A stretch of 64,000 nt of DNA from positions 186,001 to 250,000 of the forward strand of contig CAVYXF010000003.1 of the NCBI GenBank assembly GCA_963772335.1. The letters run 5' to 3'. This DNA is from CAVYXF01 sp963772335. Lineage in GTDB: Bacteria > Pseudomonadota > Alphaproteobacteria > Rhizobiales > Rhodomicrobiaceae. Positions 54,679 through 63,030 of this stretch are shown one piece after another. Every line of letters starts with the position of its first letter. The stretch's first letter is position 1. Position numbers and translations under genes: made by a program. The notes beneath the pieces were generated by a model. It made no database searches. It was given only the letters and a program-made list of their open reading frames with translations, and was not told the origin of the DNA.

Positions 54679-57039
54679 ATGAAAGCCGTCACCACCGCGC
54701 GCTTCGCCGGTCGCGAGGACCAAAGCGTCCACTTCGCCGGCGACTTCGGCACCCGCATCACCCTGACGGTGCTGGAGCCGACTATCTTCCGCATCACGAT
54801 GCTGCGCGAGGAGGGCTGGAGGCTCGACCGGACCTGGTCAATTGCGCCGGGTGGGCTGGAGCCCCCCTTCGAGGGCCGTGCACGCACCGACCCGGCCGGC
54901 TTCTCCTGCCCCGAATTCGCCGTCAGCGAGGAACCGGGGCGGGTGAGCATCGCCTCGGCGGCGCTAACGGCGAGCGTCAGGCTGGAGCCCTTCGGCATCG
55001 GCTGGCATCAGCCCGGCAGTGCGTCGCCTTTCGCCCAGGACCGGCCCACCCAGGCCTATTTCCTGTCGCGCAAGACGGGCCAGATCGCCCATTACATGGC
55101 GCGGGACAACGCCGAGCGCCATCATGGCCTCGGCGACAAGGCCGGCCCGTTCGATCGGACGGGCCGGCGCTTCAAGCTCGACGCCGTCGATCCCTGCGGG
55201 TTCGATGCGGAAGTGAGCGATCCGCTCTACAAGATCATCCCATTTTACATCGTCGAGCGTTGTGGCGGGCCGAGCTACGGCCTGTTCTACGACAATCTCG
55301 CCGTGGGCGAGGTCGATTTCGGTGCGACCATCGACAACTATCACGGCCTGTTCCGGTTCTATAAGGCGGAGGACGGCGACCTCGACTACTACTTCATCGC
55401 TGGTCCGAGCATGCGCGAGGTTGTCGCCCGCTATACATGGCTGACCGGCGGCGCGCACTTCCCGCCGCTGTGGTCGCTCGGCTTCGGCATGACCTCGATG
55501 GCTATCGCCGATGCCCCCGACGCCGATGCCCGGGTCACCGCCTTCATCGAGGAATGTCGCCGGCATCAGATCCCGTGCGACAGCTTCCATTTCGGTTCGG
55601 GCTATTCCTCCATCGGCCATCGCCGCTACTGCTTCAACTGGAACCGCGACAAGTTCCCCGATCCGGCCGCAACCATGCAGCGGCTCGCCGAGGCCGGGAT
55701 CCGGCCGGTCGCCAACCTGAAGCCCTGCCTGCTGGACGATCACCCCAGACTGGCCGACGCAATCGCGAAGGGCGTGCTTGTCAAGGATGGCGAGGCCGGA
55801 GAGCCCGCCACCGCGCAGTTTTGGGACGGTCTCGGCTTCCACCTCGACTTCACCAGCCCAGCGGGGCTCGACTGGTGGCGCGAGGGAATAAAGACCACCC
55901 TCCTCGATGTCGGAATCGTTACGGTCTGGAACGACAACAACGAGTATGAGATCTGGGACGAGGATGCGGTCTGCGGCGGCTTCGGGCGACCGTTCGCGCA
56001 AGCACTCGCCCGTCCAGTGCAGGCGATGCTGATGAGCAAACTCTCAAGCGAGACGCAGGAGACGCAGCGCCCCGGCGAGCGCCCCTATGTTGTCAGCCGC
56101 GCCGGCGGGCCGGGGATTGGGCGCTATGCGCAGACCTGGTCGGGCGACAACACCACCGCCTGGAAGACGCTGCGCTGGAACCTGCGGCAAGGGCTCGGCA
56201 TGAGCGTGTCGGGGCTGTTCAACATCGGCCACGATGTCGGCGGCTTCTACGGTCCGAGCCCGGATCCGGAGCTGCTCTGCCGCTTCGTCGAGTTCTGCGC
56301 GCTATGGCCGCGCTTTGTCATGAACTCCTGGAAGCCGAGCGGCATCGTCACCCAACCCTGGATGTACCCTGAGGTGCTGCCGCAGATCCGCCAGGCTATC
56401 GCGCTGCGCTACCGCCTGATGCCGCATCTCTATGCCGCTATGCGCAAGGCTGCGGCCGAACACGTGCCGCCCGTGCGGCCGCTTCGCATGGAGTTTCCGG
56501 ATGACAGCCGGGCCGCACACGAAGAGGACAGCTTCCTTCTCGGCGATGGCCTGCTGGTTGCGCCGGTGCTCGATCCAGGCGCGGCGACGCGAACGCTATA
56601 TGTCCCGGAGCATCGCCACGGGTGGTATGACTTCCACACCGCCGAGTGGTTCGCCGGCGGCCAGGACTTGACCGTCAATGCGCCACTCGGCCAGGTCCCA
56701 CTCCTTGCCGCTGGAGGCAGCATGATTGCGCTGTCCGGCAAGTGCGATGGACGAGCTTTCGCGCGCGACGACGATGAGCGCGCCTTGCGTGTTTTTGTCC
56801 CTCGCGAGCAGGGCGTCTCGACCGCCGAGTTATATGACGATGACGGCGTGACGCCGCTTTGGCGAGAAGGTGCAGGACGACTGCTCAGAGTGACATTGTG
56901 CGCGGACGAAGGTGGGGCAGCTGCGCTTTCCGCTGTGAGCGTCGGCACCTATCGCCCTGCCTACGACCTAGCGAACGTCGAACCTGTTGGTGGTGTATTG
57001 AAGTTGACCAGCAGCGCGGCGAGCTTCTTCCGTTTGTAA
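54679..57039 (+). CDS. Glycoside hydrolase family 31 protein (alpha-glucosidase/xylosidase-like)
   Basis: A 786-residue GH31 enzyme. The catalytic nucleophile is D419 in VWNDNNEYEIWDED and the acid/base is D490 in TWSGDNTTAWKTLRW. The strand with FHFGSGYSSIG, and IGHDVGGFYGPSPDPEL further on, are typical of the barrel. The nucleophile motif has an asparagine (WNDNNE) where many members have methionine (WxDMNE). No signal peptide, so it acts in the cytoplasm on imported oligosaccharides. GGAGGG precedes the ATG. The lost ABC importer upstream was probably its supplier. Confidence 0.9.
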   Translation: MKAVTTARFAGREDQSVHFAGDFGTRITLTVLEPTIFRITMLREEGWRLDRTWSIAPGGLEPPFEGRARTDPAGFSCPEFAVSEEPGRVSIASAALTASVRLEPFGIGWHQPGSASPFAQDRPTQAYFLSRKTGQIAHYMARDNAERHHGLGDKAGPFDRTGRRFKLDAVDPCGFDAEVSDPLYKIIPFYIVERCGGPSYGLFYDNLAVGEVDFGATIDNYHGLFRFYKAEDGDLDYYFIAGPSMREVVARYTWLTGGAHFPPLWSLGFGMTSMAIADAPDADARVTAFIEECRRHQIPCDSFHFGSGYSSIGHRRYCFNWNRDKFPDPAATMQRLAEAGIRPVANLKPCLLDDHPRLADAIAKGVLVKDGEAGEPATAQFWDGLGFHLDFTSPAGLDWWREGIKTTLLDVGIVTVWNDNNEYEIWDEDAVCGGFGRPFAQALARPVQAMLMSKLSSETQETQRPGERPYVVSRAGGPGIGRYAQTWSGDNTTAWKTLRWNLRQGLGMSVSGLFNIGHDVGGFYGPSPDPELLCRFVEFCALWPRFVMNSWKPSGIVTQPWMYPEVLPQIRQAIALRYRLMPHLYAAMRKAAAEHVPPVRPLRMEFPDDSRAAHEEDSFLLGDGLLVAPVLDPGAATRTLYVPEHRHGWYDFHTAEWFAGGQDLTVNAPLGQVPLLAAGGSMIALSGKCDGRAFARDDDERALRVFVPREQGVSTAELYDDDGVTPLWREGAGRLLRVTLCADEGGAAALSAVSVGTYRPAYDLANVEPVGGVLKLTSSAASFFRL

Positions 57040-57120
57040 GCCGCTTCCAATCGGCGGCCAAGTCGCGACGAGAACACTGCCCGCCCCGAGGGCGCGGGCC
57101 AATAATGCCGCAGCCGCCCT

Positions 57121-58119
57121 CTATTCAATCACCTCATCGGCGCCGCTGATGAGCGAAGGCGAAAACGCGACTCCCAAGGCGTTCGCGGTCTTGAGATTCA
57201 CGAAAAGCTCCAGCTTCGTGACCAGCTGAACTGGCAGATCGGAGGGCTTCTCGCCGTTAAGGACCCGTGCGGCATAGCTGCCCGAGCGGCGATGCGACTG
57301 CGTGAAATCGCCTCCGTAGCTCATGAGGCCTCCGGCATTCGGGAAATCACGGGATTGGGTGATTGCCGGCAGACGGTATCGCAGAGCAAGCGCGGAAAGC
57401 TGCGCGCTGCGAAATGCAAAGTAAGGGTCCGAGGTGAACACGAGGCCGCCAACCGGTTCCTGGGCGGCGGTGGAGAAAATCGGCTCGAACTCCTGTTCGC
57501 TGTTGGCCTCGAAAATCCGCAGGCGTACGCCTAAGATTTCGGCGGCGGCACGCAGGTCCTCCAATTGTGACTTAACGGTTGGACTTGTGGGGTAGACAAC
57601 CACGCCCAATGTCGCTGCTCCTGGTAGCAGTTCGTGCATGAACTCAAGCCGCTTGCGTGATACTTCCACGCTGAGGCTCGACACCCCGGTGATATTGCCA
57701 CCGGGGCGCGATAAGCTGTCGACCACGCCTAATTTGACCGGATCACCACCCATCTCAAAGACGATCGGCTTAACTGCAGTCGCCGCCTTAGCCGCAAGGG
57801 CCGATTGAGCGCCGCCGGGAGCGACGATGAGGTCGACATTTCGGGCAGCCAGATCTGCGGCGAGCGCTGGCAATCGCTTGTACTGCCCTTCCGCCCATTG
57901 GTAATCGACCGCGATATTGCGGCCTTCCTCATACCCGCCTTCGCCAAGTCCTTCGTGGAAAGCTTTGAGACGGCTGGCAAAGGGTTCCCGCCCCTCCGGA
58001 CAAAGATAGCCGATGACCGGCATAGCTTCTCTTTGCGCTCGTGCCGGAAGCGCCCAAATTGCGGCGCTACCACCCAGCAGCGCAAGAAAGTCGCGCCGCC
58101 GCATCGGATCGAGGGTCAT
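57121..58119 (-). CDS. ABC transporter substrate-binding protein (TrpX/ABC_sub_bind type)
   Basis: A 332-residue protein with a twin-arginine-type leader (MRRRDFLALLGGSAAIWALP) and the family pattern MPVIGYLCPEGREPFASRLK, FHEGLGEGGYEEGRNIAVDY, SRPGGNITGVSSLSVEVSRK and the closing AARVLNGEKPSDLPVQ. Such proteins are common in Hyphomicrobiales, frequently without adjacent permeases, as here. Ligand unknown. Start at the ATG at 58119. Confidence 0.9.
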   Translation of the reverse strand: MTLDPMRRRDFLALLGGSAAIWALPARAQREAMPVIGYLCPEGREPFASRLKAFHEGLGEGGYEEGRNIAVDYQWAEGQYKRLPALAADLAARNVDLIVAPGGAQSALAAKAATAVKPIVFEMGGDPVKLGVVDSLSRPGGNITGVSSLSVEVSRKRLEFMHELLPGAATLGVVVYPTSPTVKSQLEDLRAAAEILGVRLRIFEANSEQEFEPIFSTAAQEPVGGLVFTSDPYFAFRSAQLSALALRYRLPAITQSRDFPNAGGLMSYGGDFTQSHRRSGSYAARVLNGEKPSDLPVQLVTKLELFVNLKTANALGVAFSPSLISGADEVIE

Positions 58120-58194
58120 CACTGGTCCCCATGAGAGTGGATCCCTGTGATCTTCATAAGTCGCCGAATGGGTATTTGCACCAGATTTTACGGC

Positions 58195-59931
58195 TTAGAT
58201 CTCGGATGGCGCTTCGAGCGAGATGCCAAAGACTGGCGTGCTCTCATGGTAGCCTTTCAGAGGACGGCTCCCGAGGCCTCTGAGGGGGCGCCTGTCCCTC
58301 ACCGCTTCGGCCACGCGGGCATCCATGAGGATTTCCCGATCCGCAGCGGACGCACAAAGGCGCGCGGCGAGATTGACCACACTGCCGATGGCCGTGTAGT
58401 CGAACCGGCTCTCATACCCGATCCGTCCAACTGTTGCCGGGCCACTCGCAAGACCGACCCCGAACCCGATCTGATACCCCTGCGCCCGCCAGCGAGCGAT
58501 GAGTTCTTGCACGCTCCTTTGCATCTCCATCGCCAGATCGATGGCCCGAAGCGCTGGTTCTGTGACGGGAACGGGGGCATTGACCAGAACCATGAGGCCA
58601 TCACCCGAGAAACTGATGAGTGTCGCGGCAAACGTGGTGATCACCCTGCCAAGCGCCTCGTAGTAGTCCGAGAGCACGCTCATGACTTCCTCGGGGCTAG
58701 CTCCCGCAGAAAATGCGGTGAAGCCGCGCAAGTCGCAGAACACGACTACCACCTCGGTGCGCCGGCCTTCGAGCACGCTATCATTGCCCGCCTGGTCGAC
58801 GAGATCGGCGACCTGCGGCGCGAGGAACCGCCTCAGCCTCGCAATTCGCTCCTGCTGCTCCCGCCCGAGCGCCAGTTCGCCCGCCATTCTGTTGAAGCTC
58901 TCGGCCAGAAGCTGGAACTCATCCCCTGTCTCGATCCTGATCCGGTGCTCGAAAATGCCGGCACCGATCCGCTCCGTCCCCTCCTCCAAACGCCGGATTG
59001 GCTCCGTCATCCGGCGCGCTAGCGCATAGGCGAGCAGGCCAGAGAAGACCGTACCGATGAGGACAAGCTCCGCGGTCCGCCGCAAGGCGCCATAGATGGG
59101 GGCAAAGGCTTCGGACAAAGGCTGTTCGACGACGACCGTCCAGTCAGGGCCTGGAACGGTCGCGCTCGCCGCGGCAATCTCACGTCTCTGCACGTCCCGG
59201 CCGGTTGCGAACCCCGCGCCCTCGCGGCTGATCGCATCGCGTATCGCCCGGAAAGGCCTCGATGTCTCTTCCTCCGCCCCGCGCAGGACGAGGCTGATGT
59301 CGGGATGCGCGATGAGCCGACCCGGCCCGTCCAGCACGAAGGCTAAGCCGGTTTTTCCCACTTTGATGGCCGATATCACCTCCCAGACCAATTTGAGATT
59401 AACCTCGGCGATCACCACGCCGACCGAAGGCCGATTGCCGGATAAGGCGATCGTCAGGTATGGCTCGGAGCCCCGATTGTAGCTCACCTCGCCAAACCAG
59501 ATCCTGGACGAGCGGGCGCCAACGGCCGCAAGGTCGCCGGACCGGTCAGTGCGGCTGTCAATACGATTGAGGCCAATCCGGGACACGTAGAGGCGTTCTC
59601 GTCCTCTATCGTCGAGAAGTTGAAGGCTGACGATGGCAGGCGCCTGACGAAACAGGCGCAACGCATCCGTGCGTCGCTGCTCGTCGGGCTGGTCCGTCCA
59701 GGGAACCTGAACCAGCCAGCCAAGCTCGTTCTCGATACCCTCAATGAAGCCGTCGATCCTGGCGGCGGCGGACGTTGCCTGAACGCCGAGCAGCTGATCA
59801 AGTCTCGCACGTTGGTCGCGATAACCGAGCCAGGCTTCGATGGCGCCGTTGACCGCGAGCGGAATTGCCACGGCCATGAACAGCACGAGCAAGTACTTCT
59901 GAAAAAGGCCACGAAAACGTTGCCGGACCAT
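58195..59931 (-). CDS. Membrane class III adenylate/guanylate cyclase with dCache-like sensor and HAMP
   Basis: A 578-residue protein. Helix 1 is KYLLVLFMAVAIPLAVNGAI (12-31), a periplasmic dCache-like sensor spans about 35-300, helix 2 is VLIGTVFSGLLAYALARR, then HAMP (TEPIRRLEEGTERIG) and the cyclase domain. Metal-binding aspartates are D400 in FCDLRGFTAFS and D444 in ISFSGDG. It probably makes cAMP in response to an outside ligand. The frame stays open upstream to 60207, but the ATG at 59931 before the first helix is preferred. Confidence 0.9.
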   Translation of the reverse strand: MVRQRFRGLFQKYLLVLFMAVAIPLAVNGAIEAWLGYRDQRARLDQLLGVQATSAAARIDGFIEGIENELGWLVQVPWTDQPDEQRRTDALRLFRQAPAIVSLQLLDDRGRERLYVSRIGLNRIDSRTDRSGDLAAVGARSSRIWFGEVSYNRGSEPYLTIALSGNRPSVGVVIAEVNLKLVWEVISAIKVGKTGLAFVLDGPGRLIAHPDISLVLRGAEEETSRPFRAIRDAISREGAGFATGRDVQRREIAAASATVPGPDWTVVVEQPLSEAFAPIYGALRRTAELVLIGTVFSGLLAYALARRMTEPIRRLEEGTERIGAGIFEHRIRIETGDEFQLLAESFNRMAGELALGREQQERIARLRRFLAPQVADLVDQAGNDSVLEGRRTEVVVVFCDLRGFTAFSAGASPEEVMSVLSDYYEALGRVITTFAATLISFSGDGLMVLVNAPVPVTEPALRAIDLAMEMQRSVQELIARWRAQGYQIGFGVGLASGPATVGRIGYESRFDYTAIGSVVNLAARLCASAADREILMDARVAEAVRDRRPLRGLGSRPLKGYHESTPVFGISLEAPSEI

Positions 59932-60399
59932 CCTGTCCCTCGTGCTCCTCAGTCGGATTGCAATAGAACAGACTGTGACGAAGAGCACTGCGCTTTTTAG
60001 GTGGACGCACATTCCGCACTTTGAAAGCAGCTGGGTGCATCCCTGCGGCGTGAAGCGGCCAGGCTTTCGCCAGGGCGAGGCGGATCGTTTCGAGGCTTCT
60101 GGCGCAGCGGCCGGGAATGCTGGCGTCTTTCGGTCGCCGTGCGGCAACTCTGACGCGAGGCGGCATAGAGCATTGATGGCTGGGTTGGTCCGCTTGACGG
60201 GCGACACCGCTGCCGCTTTGTCACGCGCAGAATGGTCGACCGCCAGACTTTAATCCGACCATCACCGCACAGTTCCTTGACCCCGATCCAAACGCCAGCA
60301 TAGCATTTGTCCCCATGAGGGCAGCAGGACCCTCACGTGAGAAGCGTTCTCCAGCGCGGAAGAACAAAGCTCGTCTCACGAAAACACTGGGAGGAATTG

Positions 60400-61431
60400 A
60401 TGGCGAGAAAGTTCGGCACGCCGCGGTCGCGGCGCGACTTCTTCAAAATGGCTGGTGGCTCCGCCGCTGCGACGGCTGCCGTTTTCGGCGGTTTCGGCGT
60501 CTCTCCGGCAATGGCACAGGCGGCCATGTCCGTGGGCGCATCACAAAAACCCCTCAAGGCAGCCTTTTCGAATGCCGGTCTGCAGGCCACTTGGTGCGCG
60601 CAGGGCAAGGCAGCAGCCGAATATTGGGGCAAGCTGTTCAACGTTGACGTCACCTGGTTCGATGGCCAGCTCGATGCGGTGAAACAGCGCAGCGCGATCG
60701 ACAATATGGCATCGCAGAAGTGGGACTTCGTCGCGATCCAGGCTTTCGGCATCGGCACGCTGACCGCGCCGGTCAACAAAATGATCGACGCCGGCATCCC
60801 GGTGATCGATATGGATACGTTGATTGCCCCGCTCGACCAGATCAACGTTCATAGCTTCCTTGCCCCCGATAACGAGTTCATGGGCGCCTCCATGACCCAG
60901 GCGCTCGTCACCGCTATGGGCGGCAAGGGCACCATGGTCATGACCCAGGGTGCGCTCGGTCATACCGGCGCGCAAGGCCGCGCCAAGGGCTTTGAATCGG
61001 TGGTGAAGGGCTATCCGGACATCAAGGTGCTCGACACCCAGCCGGCCGACTGGGACGTCTCGAAAGTTTCCCGCATCTGGGAGACGCTGCTCACCAAATA
61101 TCCCGTGATCAACGGCGCCTTCTTCCATAATGATGATATGGCGCTCGCCGCCGCGGAAGTGATGAAGCGTCACAACCGCACCGAGACGCTGATCGGCGGC
61201 GTCGATGCCATGCCACCCGCCATCGAGGCGGTCATTGAGGGTCGCATGCTCGGTACCGTGCGCAACCCGTCCTGCCGTATCCATGGCGGCGCGATCATTG
61301 CGGGCGTGGCGGCCGTGGCAGGCGAGAAGTCGGGCGCGGGCATCCCGAAGAACATCGTTACCGACGGCCCGGTGGTGACCAAGGCCAACGCGCAGGGCAT
61401 GCTCTGGATGGAAAACCACTTTCTCATCTAG
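60400..61431 (+). CDS. Sugar ABC transporter substrate-binding protein (RbsB-like)
   Basis: A 343-residue periplasmic binding protein of the ribose/xylose type, with a Tat-style leader (RSRRDFFKMAGGSAAATAAV) and the PBP1 core KAAFSNAGLQATWCAQGKAA, IDNMASQKWDFVAIQAFGIG, GIPVIDMDTL and GAFFHNDDMALAAAEVMKRH. A strong GGAGGAA site precedes the ATG. The ATPase and permease of the same importer follow. Sugar not determined. Confidence 0.92.
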   Translation: MARKFGTPRSRRDFFKMAGGSAAATAAVFGGFGVSPAMAQAAMSVGASQKPLKAAFSNAGLQATWCAQGKAAAEYWGKLFNVDVTWFDGQLDAVKQRSAIDNMASQKWDFVAIQAFGIGTLTAPVNKMIDAGIPVIDMDTLIAPLDQINVHSFLAPDNEFMGASMTQALVTAMGGKGTMVMTQGALGHTGAQGRAKGFESVVKGYPDIKVLDTQPADWDVSKVSRIWETLLTKYPVINGAFFHNDDMALAAAEVMKRHNRTETLIGGVDAMPPAIEAVIEGRMLGTVRNPSCRIHGGAIIAGVAAVAGEKSGAGIPKNIVTDGPVVTKANAQGMLWMENHFLI

Positions 61432-61441
61432 AAAAGAATGT

Positions 61442-61465
61442 CCGGCCGTGCTCCTGCGCGGCCGG
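61442..61465 (+). terminator. Stem-loop between binding-protein and ATPase genes
   Basis: CCGGCCG and CGGCCGG enclose a 10-base loop, 11 bp after the stop of the binding-protein gene. As in other ABC operons this can stabilise the upstream message and lower expression of the membrane subunits. There is no U-run. Confidence 0.5.
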
Positions 61466-61508
61466 TCTCCTATCTTTGCATGCCCGTTAATAGCCCCGGC
61501 CTGACCTC

Positions 61509-63020
61509 ATGATGACTGCGGCGAGCGACGACGAAACGCCTCTCCTCGAACTCACCGGCATCTCCAAATCCTTCGGCGGCGTGCAGGCGCTGCGCAACGT
61601 CGATTTCGCTCTGCGGGCGGGCGAAATTCACGGCCTTGTCGGCGAGAACGGCGCCGGCAAGAGCACGATGATGAAGATCATCGCCGGCGTGCATCATGAC
61701 TATCAGGGCACGATGCGGCTCGACGGCCGCGAGGTGCGGTTCCGCTCGGCGCGCGACGCGCTCGATGCCGGCGTCGGCATGGTGCATCAGGAGCTGAGCA
61801 TCGTCCCCGATCTGACCGTCGCCGAGAACGTCTTTCTCGGCAAACAGCCGGTGAAGGCTGGCGGCGTCATCGATTGGGGCCGGATGGTGCGCGAAGCGCG
61901 CCAGCAGCTCACCGGCCTTGGCATCACCGTCGACCCGAGGGCGCCGATCGGCGCGCTGCCGATCGGCCAGCAGCAGCTTATTGAACTCGCCCGCGTGTTG
62001 TTTTCCGGTGCGCGCATCATCATTCTCGACGAGCCGACATCGGCGCTGTCACCGCCCGAGGTGGAGCGGCTGTTCGAAACCTTGCGCAAGCTGCGCGACG
62101 GTGGGCGCAGCATCGTCTTTATCTCGCATTTCCTCGACGACATCCTGCGCGTCTCCGATACCGTCACCATCTTCCGCAATGGCCGCAAGATCGTAACTTC
62201 GCCGGTCAGTGCGATCACCAAGCGCGAGGTCATCGAGAAGATGATCGGCTCCGGCCATGACGAACTGGAGGAGAGCTATACCGGCGAGATCAAGCTCGAC
62301 AGCCAGCCTGATGCGCCGGTGGTGCTGGAGACCGATCGCTTCAGCTACGAACGCGCCTTTACCGACGTGTCCCTGAAAGTGCGCGGGGGCGAGGTGCTCG
62401 GCATCTACGGCTTCATGGGCTGCGGCGGCATCGAGCTGGCCCGGGCGCTGTTCGGCAAGGTCAAGGCGAGCGGCTCGCTCATCCTGGAAGGCAAGCCGCT
62501 CAAGCTGACGCGGACCGCGACCGCCCGCAGGCAAGGCATCGCTTTCGTGCCGGAGAGCCGGCGCAAGATGCTGTTCCACCACGAGCCGCTCTACAAGAAC
62601 ATCTCGATCGCCATCCTCGGGCGCATTGCAAGGTATCTGCTGAAGCCCGCCAAGGAGCGCGAAATCGCGCGCCGTCAGGTCGACACGCTCCATATCCGCA
62701 CGCCCAGCGTCGACCAGCTTCTCGGCAATTTGTCCGGTGGCAATCAGCAGAAAGTCGCGCTCGCCAAATGGCTGACGCACGCGCCGAAGGTGCTGATCCT
62801 CAGCGAGCCAACCCGCGGCATGGATGTCGGCGCCAAGGAGGATGTGGTGAAGATCGTGCGCGGCCTGCGCGATGCTGGGATTGGCGTCGTGGTGGTCTCG
62901 ACCGAGCCGGAGACCATCTTGTCGCTCGCAGACCGGATCGTCGTCATGAAGCGCGGACGGATCGTCAAGGAATTTGCCGGCGACACCGTGAGCAAGGATC
63001 GGCTTCTCGAAGCCGCGTAG
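61509..63020 (+). CDS. Sugar ABC transporter ATP-binding protein with two ATPase domains (RbsA-like)
   Basis: A 503-residue double ABC ATPase. Domain 1 (about 12-240) has Walker A GENGAGKST, signature LPIGQQQLIELARVL and Walker B IIILDEPTSAL. Domain 2 has GFMGCGGIELARALFG in place of Walker A, without the lysine, but a good signature (LSGGNQQKVALAKWL) and Walker B (VLILSEPTRGMD). A degenerate second site is usual for RbsA/MglA-type proteins. Follows the binding-protein gene by 77 bp. Confidence 0.94.
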   Translation: MMTAASDDETPLLELTGISKSFGGVQALRNVDFALRAGEIHGLVGENGAGKSTMMKIIAGVHHDYQGTMRLDGREVRFRSARDALDAGVGMVHQELSIVPDLTVAENVFLGKQPVKAGGVIDWGRMVREARQQLTGLGITVDPRAPIGALPIGQQQLIELARVLFSGARIIILDEPTSALSPPEVERLFETLRKLRDGGRSIVFISHFLDDILRVSDTVTIFRNGRKIVTSPVSAITKREVIEKMIGSGHDELEESYTGEIKLDSQPDAPVVLETDRFSYERAFTDVSLKVRGGEVLGIYGFMGCGGIELARALFGKVKASGSLILEGKPLKLTRTATARRQGIAFVPESRRKMLFHHEPLYKNISIAILGRIARYLLKPAKEREIARRQVDTLHIRTPSVDQLLGNLSGGNQQKVALAKWLTHAPKVLILSEPTRGMDVGAKEDVVKIVRGLRDAGIGVVVVSTEPETILSLADRIVVMKRGRIVKEFAGDTVSKDRLLEAA

Positions 63021-63030
63021 GGGGAAGACG

